64,000 nucleotides of DNA, taken from assembly GCF_002743255.1 (NCBI RefSeq), contig NZ_PDYY01000016.1, forward strand, positions 17,781-81,780. The letters run 5' to 3'. The position numbers and the translations under genes are program-made. The notes beneath the pieces are model-generated. The model worked only from the letters and a program-made list of their open reading frames with translations. It did no database searches and was not told where the DNA came from. This document shows positions 21,125-29,811 of the stretch, one piece after another (the first letter of the stretch is position 1; the number at the start of each line of letters is the position of its first letter). This DNA is from Sporosarcina sp. P2. GTDB lineage: Bacteria > Bacillota > Bacilli > Bacillales_A > Planococcaceae.

Positions 21125-21262
21125 GTGAAAGGCGGCGACTGATGGGTCAGCTCGACAGGTGAGACAACCAAAGGGAGCTTGCGACGTGGTTGGCTCACCG
21201 CGGGTCCATAGGAAAGGGTACGCCTGGAACGTCGATCAACGGCGCTCTCCCCTTCTCGCACT
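21125..21262. repeat. GC-rich intergenic repeat element
   Basis: This 138-base stretch is far GC-richer than its surroundings and contains self-complementary arms GTGAGACAACCA and TGGTTGGCTCAC, then CACCGCGG, GGTACGCCTGG and ACGTCGATCAACGGCG. Elements of this style (GCGGAAAGCG..CGCCTGGAGCG..ATCAACGG) occur repeatedly between genes in Planococcaceae. No open frame of note is present. It fills most of the rnjA-ktrC gap. Confidence 0.65.
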
Positions 21263-21271
21263 TTCTATTCA

Positions 21272-21931
21272 TTAATGCAATGCCTTCCGTTCAAACCGAT
21301 GTATATCCAGATCAGAACCGATCACAATCAACACATCGTTCACTTCTATTTGCTCAATCGCCTGAGGAGAGACTAATATATGTGTTCCACGCTTGATCGC
21401 TACAATATTCACACCGTACTTGGCACGGATATCCAAATCTATTAGCGAAGAGCCTGCGATGTGATTATTAGCTTGAATCTCCACGATAGAGTATTCATCG
21501 GATAACTCCAGATAATCCAGAATATTATTCGAAACCAAGTTATTCGCAATGCGTTTTCCCATATCTCGCTCAGGGTGAACAACTTGATCCGCTCCGATTT
21601 TTCGCAACACTTTTTCATGGTAGTCATTTTGGGCTTTCACTGTAATTCGCTGTACACCGATTTCCTTCAAAATCAACGTAGTCAAAATGCTTGCTTGAAT
21701 GTTTTCACCGATTGCGATTACCACATGTTCGAAATTTCGTATGCCTAACGACCGCAATGCTGCTTCATCCGTCGTATCGACAGCCACAGCTTGTGTAGCA
21801 ATATTTGCAAATTCCTCTACGCGTTCTTGTGACTTATCAATCGCCATAACATCGGCTTCTAATTCAATAAGTTCTTTAACGATACTACCGCCAAAACGAC
21901 CTAAGCCAATTACTACAAATTCCTTTTTCAT
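21272..21931 (-). CDS. ktrC: Potassium uptake regulatory subunit KtrC
   Basis: A 219-aa RCK protein: N-terminal Rossmann RCK_N domain (G-L-G-R-F-G-G-S-I, then D-K-S at the end of beta2) and C-terminal RCK_C domain (about 135-219). It gates a KtrB/KtrD-type channel; RCK_C of KtrC binds c-di-AMP in Bacillus. The membrane partner ktrD is at 38107-39456 in this window. ATG at 21931 has GAGGAGT upstream. Position beside rnjA matches B. subtilis ykqB. Confidence 0.93.
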   Translation of the reverse strand: MKKEFVVIGLGRFGGSIVKELIELEADVMAIDKSQERVEEFANIATQAVAVDTTDEAALRSLGIRNFEHVVIAIGENIQASILTTLILKEIGVQRITVKAQNDYHEKVLRKIGADQVVHPERDMGKRIANNLVSNNILDYLELSDEYSIVEIQANNHIAGSSLIDLDIRAKYGVNIVAIKRGTHILVSPQAIEQIEVNDVLIVIGSDLDIHRFERKALH

Positions 21932-21967
21932 CTCATTACTCCTCGCCATTGAGAATAGTCACATGTC

Positions 21968-23041
21968 TTATCGCAATCCCATTTTAAATTTCAGGAATAA
22001 CTCATTATACACTCCAAGTGTTTCTAAACCTAAATTTTCATACACTTCCAGGTTCTTTCTTGCCTCTTCATCAGGATAAAATCGTTCATCACCTGTAATC
22101 TCATCATCCATAAATGACAAAGCCGCCTTATTTGGTGTAGAATACCCCACGTATTCTGCGTTTTGCGCTGCTACTTCAGGATCAAGCATGAAATTAATAA
22201 ATTTATACGCGCCTTCAACATTCGTAGAGGTTTTCGGGATGACAATATTATCAAACCATAAGTTTGAACCTTCGTTCGGCACGATATAATTAATGTCGTC
22301 GTTCTCAGAAATCATATCTGCCGCCTGACCAGACCACGTCAACGCCACAGACGCTTCGTTATTGATCATAAGTTGCGTGACTTCATCGCCTATAACCGCT
22401 TTAACGTTCGGACCCATCGTTTCTAGCTTGTCTGTTGCCTCTTTTAATTCCTGCAAACTAGTGGAATTCAATGAGTAGCCAAGTGAATTCAATGATATTC
22501 CGATCACTTCTCGCGCACTATCGACCAAAATGAGCTTCTGCCGCAGTGAAGCATCCCATAAACTCTCCCAACTCTCAAACGTCTGACCTTCCAATAAGGA
22601 TGCATTATATGCGATACCCACTGTTCCCCAGAAATATGGAATCGAATACTGATTGTTTGGATCAAACGGCAAATTCATGAAGTATGGATCGATATGTTGA
22701 ACGTTCGGAATTTTCGAGAAATCGAGTGGCAGTAAAAGATTTTTCTCTTTCATCATCTGCACCGCATATTCGGACGGAACTGTTACATCGTAAGCAGTTC
22801 CCCCTTGTTCAATTTTTCCCATCATACCTTCATTCGAATCAAACGTTTCATAGATTACTTTGATGCCTTCTTTTTCTTCAAATTGCTTCAGAAGGTCTGG
22901 GTCAATATACTCTCCCCAGTTGTATACTGTAATCGTGTCTTTACCTGCTCGCCCCGCCTTATGCTCGAGCTGATAATTAGCGAACAACAAGATACCCGAA
23001 ACGAGTAGGATCACAAACGCACTACTCATTAATCCTTTCAT
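21968..23041 (-). CDS. potD: Spermidine/putrescine substrate-binding protein PotD
   Basis: A 357-aa extracytoplasmic binding protein with an N-terminal hydrophobic export segment (about 5-21), then the PotD/PotF start T-I-T-V-Y-N-W-G-E-Y-I-D-P-D. No clear lipobox is seen, so it may be anchored by an uncleaved segment. Last of four genes; the ATG overlaps the potC stop by four bases. Confidence 0.93.
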   Translation of the reverse strand: MKGLMSSAFVILLVSGILLFANYQLEHKAGRAGKDTITVYNWGEYIDPDLLKQFEEKEGIKVIYETFDSNEGMMGKIEQGGTAYDVTVPSEYAVQMMKEKNLLLPLDFSKIPNVQHIDPYFMNLPFDPNNQYSIPYFWGTVGIAYNASLLEGQTFESWESLWDASLRQKLILVDSAREVIGISLNSLGYSLNSTSLQELKEATDKLETMGPNVKAVIGDEVTQLMINNEASVALTWSGQAADMISENDDINYIVPNEGSNLWFDNIVIPKTSTNVEGAYKFINFMLDPEVAAQNAEYVGYSTPNKAALSFMDDEITGDERFYPDEEARKNLEVYENLGLETLGVYNELFLKFKMGLR

Positions 23042-23835
23042 TTTTTCACCCCCTGAGGTGATTTTGCTTTATTTCCGATTATATAATAACCAAGCACTAG
23101 AATTATTGTTATTAGGAAGATCAATCCGGATAGCGCATTGATTGTCAACGTGATTCCCGTGCGTGCCATAGAATAAATTTCTACGGACAGGGTAGAAAAT
23201 CCATTTCCTGTCACGAAAAAAGTAACAGCAAAATCATCCAATGAATAGGTTAACGCTAGAAAGAACCCTGCGAAAATCCCCGGCTTAATATAAGGCAATA
23301 TGACACGCGTCAATATATCTTTACGTGAAGCGCCTAAATCCCGTGCTGCATCTATTAACGTCGTACTCATTTCTAATAACTTCGGCAGTACCATAATGAC
23401 GACGATCGGTATACTAAAAGCGATATGAGAAATTAGCACCGAAGCAAAGCCCAATTTCACACCAACCAACGTGAATAATATTAAGAAAGATGCACCGATA
23501 ATTACATCTGGACTGACAATCAATATATTATTTAGCGACAATACCGCTTGTCGTGCAGATTTATTTTTCATGAAGTAAATGGTGAGCGCACCAATCACAC
23601 CGATTGTAGTAGACAGTAGGGCCGATAATAATGCGATAATGACTGTATTTAAGACAATGATCAGAAGTCGCGTATCTTGAAATACCGCTTGATAGTGATC
23701 CAAAGTGAATGATTCGAAATGCGACATCCCATCTCCCGAATTGAAGGAGTAGTATATGAGATAAAAAATAGGAGCATATAAAATTACAAAGACTGCTGCC
23801 AAATAAATTCTCGGCAAAATCCCCAGTTTCTTCAT
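23038..23835 (-). CDS. potC: Spermidine/putrescine ABC permease PotC
   Basis: A 265-aa permease with six or so helices and the ABC-facing loop with D-A-A-R-D-L-G-A-S near 164-172 (EAA motif). Partner of PotB. It overlaps potB and potD by four bases each (ATGA), so translation is coupled. Confidence 0.95.
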   Translation of the reverse strand: MKKLGILPRIYLAAVFVILYAPIFYLIYYSFNSGDGMSHFESFTLDHYQAVFQDTRLLIIVLNTVIIALLSALLSTTIGVIGALTIYFMKNKSARQAVLSLNNILIVSPDVIIGASFLILFTLVGVKLGFASVLISHIAFSIPIVVIMVLPKLLEMSTTLIDAARDLGASRKDILTRVILPYIKPGIFAGFFLALTYSLDDFAVTFFVTGNGFSTLSVEIYSMARTGITLTINALSGLIFLITIILVLGYYIIGNKAKSPQGVKK

Positions 23836-24644
23836 TTAATGATGCCTCCCTTTTTACCAGAAGTCAGTACCATGATTAAGAACATGAAGATGATGAGAAA
23901 GACAGCAATCGTAGAGCCCATTCCCCAGTTTTGTGTAACGAGGAATTGTTGCTCGATCGCGGTACCAAGTGTAATCACTTTATTACCGGCAATTAAACGG
24001 GTAATCATAAATAAAGAGAGTGCCGGTATGAACACAACTTGTATACCTGATTTCACGCCATCCGTAGTCATTGGCCAAATCACCCGTTTGAATGTCACCC
24101 ATGCATTCGCTCCTAAATCTTTCGATGCATCCAATAAAGTAGGATTGATTTTATCCAAAGAGTTAAAAATAGGCAATATCATAAATGGAATAAATATATA
24201 CACGGAAACAAACACGAAACTGAAATCCGTGAATAATATTTGCTGACTGCCTATCCCGACAGCCTCCAAAAGGGCATTAATAGGCCCATAAACCCCCATT
24301 AATCCGATAAATGCATAAGTCTTTAACAACAGATTAATCCATGAAGGTATAATAATGAGTAACAACCACAACTGCTTATGCCTCGTCTTCGTTAAAAAGT
24401 AGGCTGTCGGATAGGATATCAATAAAGCAAAAAAAGTTATGAGAAATGCATACCAAAACGAACTTATCGTTAATTTGAAATAGATCGATGTAAAGAAGTT
24501 TCGATAGTTAGCCAATGTTAAATGGCCCGACAAATCAAAAAATGAGTAATACACAATAACGGCAATCGGTGCTAGCACAAATAATAATAACCAGGCTGCA
24601 TACGGTGTGGCATATATAAAACGTAACGGATTTTTACTCCTCAT
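23832..24644 (-). CDS. potB: Spermidine/putrescine ABC permease PotB
   Basis: A 270-aa permease with about six helices and EAA-type D-A-S-K-D-L-G-A-N. The start at 24644 lies in ATGAGGAGTAA, so the gene begins inside the last codons of potA; GGAGTGG precedes it. An 18-codon longer frame is rejected because it overlaps potA further without a better site. Confidence 0.94.
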   Translation of the reverse strand: MRSKNPLRFIYATPYAAWLLLFVLAPIAVIVYYSFFDLSGHLTLANYRNFFTSIYFKLTISSFWYAFLITFFALLISYPTAYFLTKTRHKQLWLLLIIIPSWINLLLKTYAFIGLMGVYGPINALLEAVGIGSQQILFTDFSFVFVSVYIFIPFMILPIFNSLDKINPTLLDASKDLGANAWVTFKRVIWPMTTDGVKSGIQVVFIPALSLFMITRLIAGNKVITLGTAIEQQFLVTQNWGMGSTIAVFLIIFMFLIMVLTSGKKGGIIK

Positions 24645-25740
24645 CTTCCGCCACTCCAAACGATTCCAGACGTGCATCAAAATCCGCTTCAGATTCATTC
24701 AAACGCATAACGTGAATGTCTGCTGGTTCAAAATCTAAACCGATTAACGTTCCTACATCCGCTGGTTTCGTTGAATGAACTAGCCACTCATTACCATCGG
24801 AATCGTACGTTGACAGTTCATAGTGTACACCCCGGAATAATTGCGTATCTACAGTGACACTTAATTTCCCTTTTTCAACAGTCGTCATTTCCAAATCTTC
24901 AGGACGAATGACAATATCCACTTTTTCATTAGGATAGAATCCGCCATCTACACATGGAAATTGTTTACCGGTAAATTCCACTAGATAATCTTTAATGATT
25001 CTTCCAGTTACTATATTCGATTCACCAATAAAGTCTGCCACAAAGCGATTGATGGGCTCATCGTAAATATCAATTGGTGTCCCCGACTGTTGAATTTCTC
25101 CATTATTCATGACGAAAATTTCATCGGACATCGCAAGTGCTTCTTCCTGGTCATGCGTAACAAAAACAAATGTCTTGCCTAGACGCTGCTGGAGCTCCCG
25201 CAATTCATATTGCATTTCAGAACGTAATTTCAAATCTAGCGCCGACAATGGCTCGTCCAATAAAATCACTTCAGGGTCATTGATGATTGCTCTAGCAATA
25301 GCCACGCGTTGACGCTGCCCACCCGACATTTCAGTAATTTCACGGGTTTCGTAACCATCTAGATTTACAAACTTCAACGCTTCTTTTACCCGACGATCCA
25401 CTTCATTCTTATTCACTTTTTTTATACGTAAACCGAATGCAACATTTTCATACACATTCAAATGAGGAAACAATGCGTAATCTTGAAATACCGTGTTCAC
25501 TTGGCGTTCATTTGCGGGAACGGAGTTGATCTTCTTTCCATTAAAGAAGATTCCCCCATCCGTCGCTTCCGTAAATCCGGCGATCAAACGTAAAATAGTT
25601 GTTTTTCCACAGCCTGAAGGTCCAAGTAATGTATAAAACTTACCGCGTTCCATTTCGAACGAAACACGATCGAGGACAGTTGTAGATTCATTATAGCGTT
25701 TTGTAACATTCTCAAAACGAATAATAGGGTTAGTAGTCAA
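24634..25740 (-). CDS. potA: Spermidine/putrescine ABC ATPase PotA
   Basis: A 368-aa ABC ATPase: Walker [10 protein letters not shown] near 36-44, Q-loop, signature M-S-G-G-Q-R-Q-R near 135, Walker B V-I-L-L-D-E-P, H-loop T-H-D, then a C-terminal TOBE regulatory domain. It energises polyamine import with PotBC. TTG at 25740 has AAGGAGGA six bases upstream; the longer ATG frame begins before the ribosome site. First gene of the operon. Confidence 0.95.
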   Translation of the reverse strand: MTTNPIIRFENVTKRYNESTTVLDRVSFEMERGKFYTLLGPSGCGKTTILRLIAGFTEATDGGIFFNGKKINSVPANERQVNTVFQDYALFPHLNVYENVAFGLRIKKVNKNEVDRRVKEALKFVNLDGYETREITEMSGGQRQRVAIARAIINDPEVILLDEPLSALDLKLRSEMQYELRELQQRLGKTFVFVTHDQEEALAMSDEIFVMNNGEIQQSGTPIDIYDEPINRFVADFIGESNIVTGRIIKDYLVEFTGKQFPCVDGGFYPNEKVDIVIRPEDLEMTTVEKGKLSVTVDTQLFRGVHYELSTYDSDGNEWLVHSTKPADVGTLIGLDFEPADIHVMRLNESEADFDARLESFGVAEDEE

Positions 25741-25803
25741 TACGTCTCCTCCTTGCCTAAACATATTATTTCTTGTAATGAATGAACAGTTGTAAACTCA
25801 CTC

Positions 25804-25831
25804 ATTATACACAAAATGTTGGTGAAATCAA
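25804..25831 (-). promoter_or_regulatory. Candidate sigma-A promoter of potABCD
   Basis: Minus-strand TTGATT (25826-25831), 16-base spacer, TATAAT (25804-25809), about 65 bases upstream of potA. Confidence 0.6.
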
Positions 25832-25941
25832 CTATCTATTATAAGTAGAATCAGAAAACAGCCTACAGGAAAATAGTCATGATTATTGTTTTTTCGCAGA
25901 TGACATAGTAGAATGAAACCATATATTGAGGAGGGATTCAG

Positions 25942-26244
25942 TTGGAAGACCATTTATTTTTTTATCTGGACTCTGATGCCAAGCGGAATCGAAAAAACGA
26001 ACCCGCAACAAGAGAAAATCATCTAGAAGGAATTTTTCTAGTAAATAATAAAAAAATCCGAACATGGAAAGAGATGGCCTCTCATTGCGTAGAGTGCATG
26101 GAGCCATTACATTATAGCGATGAATTTGACGCACGTTACTGTAAAGATTGCAATGAATGGCGAGAAATGATTTGTGATCCTAATTGCAAAACATGTCAAA
26201 CACGCCCAGTAAAACCTTCTGACTGTAAACAAGACTTTGAGTAA
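25942..26244 (+). CDS. Cysteine-rich 100-aa protein, unrecognised
   Basis: Starts at TTG eight bases after GAGGAGGGA. No signal or membrane segment. Eight cysteines lie in the C-terminal half: CxxC at 49/52, CxxC at 67/70, CxxxCxxC at 78/82/85, and one at 95. The two CxxC pairs could bind zinc; CxxxCxxC is the spacing of [4Fe-4S]-radical-SAM motifs, but nothing else of that fold is present. It is divergent from potA and upstream of ykuU. Family unknown to me. Confidence 0.8.
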   Translation: MEDHLFFYLDSDAKRNRKNEPATRENHLEGIFLVNNKKIRTWKEMASHCVECMEPLHYSDEFDARYCKDCNEWREMICDPNCKTCQTRPVKPSDCKQDFE

Positions 26245-26284
26245 TCAGATGCTCAAATCCTAAATATATGAAGTGTATCGCTCT

Positions 26285-26304
26285 TTATAATAATAATTAT
26301 TATC
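26285..26304 (+). promoter_or_regulatory. Fur/PerR-like AT palindrome upstream of ykuU
   Basis: TTATAATAATAATTATTATC contains an inverted ATAATAAT/ATTATTAT core similar to the Bacillus PerR/Fur box family. It lies 48 bases upstream of a TATAAT (26352-26357) for ykuU. AT-rich sequence makes chance matches likely. Confidence 0.35.
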
Positions 26305-26409
26305 TTCAAGTCATTCTAATTGAATTTCACATGAAACTTTGTTATTCTACTTATAATTGTGCAACACAGTCATGTTGTTGTACAAAAGACTAATTGGAGG
26401 TTTTATATA

Positions 26410-26952
26410 ATGGCTGAGCGTATGGTAGGTAAACAAGCTCCAGATTTCACAATGGAAGCAGTACTAGCTGACAAATCTTTTGGTAAAGTTAGTTTACAAG
26501 AAAACATGAAGAACGACAAATGGACAGTTCTTTTCTTCTATCCAATGGACTTCACTTTTGTATGTCCAACAGAAATCACTGCAATGTCGGATCGTTACGA
26601 TGAGTTCGAAGACTTGGATGCAGAAGTAATCGGTGTTTCTACTGATACTATCCACACTCACCTCGCTTGGATCAACACTGATCGTAAAGACAATGGTCTT
26701 GAACAACTAAAATACCCACTAGCAGCAGATACTAACCACTCTGTTTCACGCGACTACGGTGTATTGATCGAAGAAGAAGGTATTGCATTACGCGGCCTTT
26801 ACATCATCAACCCTGAAGGCGAACTTCAGTATCAGACAGTATTCCATAACAATATCGGTCGTGACGTGGACGAAACTCTTCGTGTACTACAGGCACTACA
26901 AACTGGCGGTCTTTGCCCAGCAAACTGGCGTCCAGGTCAAAAAACTCTTTAA
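26410..26952 (+). CDS. ykuU: 2-Cys peroxiredoxin YkuU
   Basis: A 180-aa typical 2-Cys peroxiredoxin with peroxidatic Cys52 in F-V-C-P-T-E and resolving Cys169 in G-L-C-P-A-N-W. It reduces peroxides with electrons from a thioredoxin-like partner; ykuV follows directly. Same length as B. subtilis YkuU. ATG at 26410 has TTGGAGG upstream; the longer frame is not supported. Confidence 0.95.
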   Translation: MAERMVGKQAPDFTMEAVLADKSFGKVSLQENMKNDKWTVLFFYPMDFTFVCPTEITAMSDRYDEFEDLDAEVIGVSTDTIHTHLAWINTDRKDNGLEQLKYPLAADTNHSVSRDYGVLIEEEGIALRGLYIINPEGELQYQTVFHNNIGRDVDETLRVLQALQTGGLCPANWRPGQKTL

Positions 26953-26963
26953 TTTTTGGACAA

Positions 26964-27001
26964 CCATCCCCACGCGTTACACTATTCGTGGGGATTTTTT
27001 T
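26964..27001 (+). terminator. Terminator between ykuU and ykuV
   Basis: ATCCCCACG pairs with CGTGGGGAT, followed by seven T. It may reduce, not abolish, read-through to ykuV. Confidence 0.85.
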
Positions 27002-27043
27002 ATCACATACTATATACACCCACTTGGCTAGGAGGAATTCTCG

Positions 27044-27499
27044 ATGAAATTACGTGAGCAAATGCCTGAACTTCAAGGTGCTACTACTTGGTTGAATGGT
27101 GAAACTTCTAAATCGGAACTTGTTGGAGAAAAACCGACACTGATCCACTTCTGGTCTGTAAGTTGTCACATGTGCAAAGAAGCGATGCCGGATGTAAACA
27201 ATTTCAGAGATCGATACAAAGAAGAACTAAATGTGGTAGCCGTACACATGCCTCGTTCAGAAGACGATGTCGATTTGGAACAAATCAAGGAAGTAGCAGC
27301 TGAGCATGATATTACACAACCTATTTTCGTTGATAGCGAATTGAAGTTAAACGATGCATTTGAAAACCAATATGTCCCTGCATACTATGTCTTTGACAAA
27401 GACGGTCAATTACGCCATTTCCAAGCTGGCGGTAGTGGTATGAAAATGCTAGAAAAACGTGTAAATCGCGTGCTAGATGAAATGAAAAAAGAAGATTAA
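27044..27499 (+). CDS. ykuV: Thioredoxin-like thiol-disulfide protein YkuV
   Basis: A 151-aa TlpA/ResA-like thioredoxin fold with active site W-S-V-S-C-H-M-C (Cys41, Cys44) and cis-Pro in Y-V-P-A-Y-Y. It lacks a signal peptide, so it is cytosolic, consistent with YkuV as a reductase. AGGAGG precedes the ATG. Confidence 0.93.
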   Translation: MKLREQMPELQGATTWLNGETSKSELVGEKPTLIHFWSVSCHMCKEAMPDVNNFRDRYKEELNVVAVHMPRSEDDVDLEQIKEVAAEHDITQPIFVDSELKLNDAFENQYVPAYYVFDKDGQLRHFQAGGSGMKMLEKRVNRVLDEMKKED

Positions 27500-27508
27500 T
27501 TGTACCAT

Positions 27509-27537
27509 CGACTCTTTTCTAAAAGGAGTCGTTTTTT
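27509..27537 (+). terminator. Terminator of ykuV
   Basis: CGACTC..GAGTCG hairpin with TTTTTT following. Confidence 0.85.
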
Positions 27538-27637
27538 CTGCCTTCTCCTCATAGTACTCTACAGCAAACATGAGACAGACATTGCCGATTTATTTATGAT
27601 ACGATTAGTAAAAAGTTTTTAGAAAGCGAGCTGCCGA

Positions 27638-28828
27638 ATGAACAAAATACCTACAACAATCGCACTTTATATTTTAATGTTCAACATGTTCATCGCAATG
27701 GCTGGTGTCGGCTTGATCATCCCCATTATGCCTGAATTCTTAGGTACTTTCGGAGTCGCAGGACGCGCACTCGGCCTATTGATTGCCATGTTCTCTTTCG
27801 CTCAATTTATCTTCTCTCCGATCGCGGGAAATCTTTCAGACAAATACGGCAGAAAAAGCATTATTATTTTCGGTTTAATTATCTACGGACTTTCTCAATT
27901 AGCTTTTAGTTTATCAACTGAACTATGGATGCTCTATCTCGCACGATTCTTTTCCGGCTTAGGTGCCGCCTTTATTATTCCGCCTACTATGGCATTTGTA
28001 GCGGATATTACATCCACTCAAACCCGCGGTCGCGGAATGGGATTACTTGGCGCTTCAATGTCTTTAGGTTTTATGATTGGTCCTGGAATTGGCGGTTTTT
28101 TATCTAAAATCAGCTTATATTTCCCATTTTATTTCGCTGCATCCGCGTCTATTCTAGCGGCGATCGTGTCCTTATTGCTTCTACCGAACCCTAAGCCTGT
28201 ACTGCAAGGAAGCACAATGAACGAAAACATCTTCCAACAAATGCGTAGATCTACACAAACTTCTTATTTCATTATGCTGATTGTCATGTTTGTATTTTCA
28301 TTCGGATTAGCCAATTTCCAATCCACCATCTCGTTATATGTGGATCATAAGTATAACTATACGCCTGCTCAAATCGCTGTCATTATTACAGTCGGCGGAT
28401 TTGTAGGTGTCATCATCCAGACATTTGTCATCGATCGTTTGTTCAAACGTTTTGGCGAAATGCGTATTATTTTAGTCAATTTAGTCTTAGCTGCTTTCGC
28501 AATGTTAGGCATTTTATTCGTGAATACATTCTTCACTATTCTCTTGGTGTCAACGATCTTCTCAACCGCCACTTCATTGTTGCGACCAGCAGTCAACACC
28601 TTAGTTTCGAAACTAGCCGGTAAAGAACAAGGTTACGCAGCCGGTATGATGAATGCTTATATGAGTCTAGGAAACATGATTGGACCCGCTACAGCTGGAT
28701 ATATATTCGATTGGAATATGGAGTCTCCCTATATAGTCGGCACAATCATTCTCTTACTCTGCTTTATCCTCGCTTTATACTGGGCTAGAAACAACAAGCC
28801 ACTTATTGAATCTGCGAGAACTCCATAA
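27638..28828 (+). CDS. MFS multidrug efflux transporter, 12-helix type
   Basis: A 396-aa major-facilitator protein with about 12 helices, the loop motif G-N-L-S-D-K-Y-G-R-K between helices 2 and 3, and motif C-like G-P-G-I-G-G-F in helix 5, typical of drug:H+ antiporters of the NorA/Bmr group. Substrate unknown. It converges with ccpC. Confidence 0.85.
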   Translation: MNKIPTTIALYILMFNMFIAMAGVGLIIPIMPEFLGTFGVAGRALGLLIAMFSFAQFIFSPIAGNLSDKYGRKSIIIFGLIIYGLSQLAFSLSTELWMLYLARFFSGLGAAFIIPPTMAFVADITSTQTRGRGMGLLGASMSLGFMIGPGIGGFLSKISLYFPFYFAASASILAAIVSLLLLPNPKPVLQGSTMNENIFQQMRRSTQTSYFIMLIVMFVFSFGLANFQSTISLYVDHKYNYTPAQIAVIITVGGFVGVIIQTFVIDRLFKRFGEMRIILVNLVLAAFAMLGILFVNTFFTILLVSTIFSTATSLLRPAVNTLVSKLAGKEQGYAAGMMNAYMSLGNMIGPATAGYIFDWNMESPYIVGTIILLLCFILALYWARNNKPLIESARTP

Positions 28829-28849
28829 CACAGTGTCGTGATAGTAAAA

Positions 28850-28890
28850 AATGAAGACAATCTCTAGTAGTAATAGAGGTTGTCTTCATT
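28850..28890 (-). terminator. Terminator of the MFS-ccpC unit
   Basis: 17-bp stem (28850-28866 with 28874-28890), one G-T pair; the T-run is on the minus strand side, so it mainly serves ccpC. Confidence 0.85.
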
Positions 28891-28923
28891 CAAGCAACCT
28901 CCAAACTGAATGGAAGTTCTTTT

Positions 28924-29811
28924 TTAATGATCTTTTCTTAATAACTTCGCATACTCCTGCACGATATCTACAAATGCCTTCACTTGCTTCAATTCAAAAG
29001 TAGAACTATAGCCAATCAGCCATGTATCACGTGTCAGCTCAAACTCTTCTTCGCTATTGAGCAACGGGATCAGATTGACTTTTTCATCGCCTGACAATGT
29101 GATAGAAGGCAGTATGGCATAACCTATACCTTTCAACGCGAGTTGCTTGCACATTTCAATTTGATCCACTACGATTTGACGGCTTGGATTTTGATTGAAG
29201 TGCTTATTCCACCAGCGCTGGATTTCCATGTAATAATTTGAATCACTTTTATACTGAATGAAGTGACGGTTCGTGTCTTTTAATTCATCAATTGTAGAGA
29301 TTTCAGAATCTACTAGATAGAGCTGATCACGAAATAAATAGACGCGATTACTTTTCCAGTCTGTTTGCCCTCTAACAATACCAATATGCGCTTCCCCTTC
29401 ATACAATGCTTTGGAGATTTCTGAACTCCATCCTGTCATCAATGAAATTTTAGCGTCGGGGTAAAGTGCTACATAGTCTTTCAATACTTGGGGCAACCAA
29501 GTTTGACCGATTATAGAGGCACAAGCAATCTTCAATGTTCCATGTACTTTATCTTCGAGTGAGGCAATCAATTCCATCGTCTCATCTTTCTTCGCCAATG
29601 CTTCCTTCGCATAGCTGATGACGTGTTCGCCTGCGGGTGTCGGTTCCAAGCCTTTTTGCGAACGTATGAACAATTGCATGCCCCATTCTTTTTCAATCGT
29701 CTGAAGGCGCTGTGACAAAGCAGGCTGAGACAAATGAAGGCGCTCTGACGCTTTGCGCATATTACCTTCTTCAGCCAAAGCTTTGATGATATCCAACTCA
29801 ATTGTTGACAT
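28924..29811 (-). CDS. ccpC: LysR-type regulator CcpC-like
   Basis: A 295-aa LysR protein: N-terminal helix-turn-helix with S-Q-P-A-L-S-Q-R-L-Q-T-I-E-K, then an effector domain. The sequence closely follows B. subtilis CcpC (I-R-S-Q-K-G-L, G-T-L-K, L-I-T/M-T-G-W-S-S-E), the citrate-responsive repressor of TCA genes. Its location close to the CBS protein gene darB also matches B. subtilis ykuL-ykuM, though an MFS gene is inserted. The ATG lies inside the end of the upstream MFS gene (14-base overlap), with GGAAGGTG ahead. Confidence 0.85.
   Translation of the reverse strand: MSTIELDIIKALAEEGNMRKASERLHLSQPALSQRLQTIEKEWGMQLFIRSQKGLEPTPAGEHVISYAKEALAKKDETMELIASLEDKVHGTLKIACASIIGQTWLPQVLKDYVALYPDAKISLMTGWSSEISKALYEGEAHIGIVRGQTDWKSNRVYLFRDQLYLVDSEISTIDELKDTNRHFIQYKSDSNYYMEIQRWWNKHFNQNPSRQIVVDQIEMCKQLALKGIGYAILPSITLSGDEKVNLIPLLNSEEEFELTRDTWLIGYSSTFELKQVKAFVDIVQEYAKLLRKDH

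Noticed and set aside
24645..24698. Longer PotB start
   Set aside because: Would overlap potA by about 65 bases; ATG 24644 with GGAGTGG fits better.
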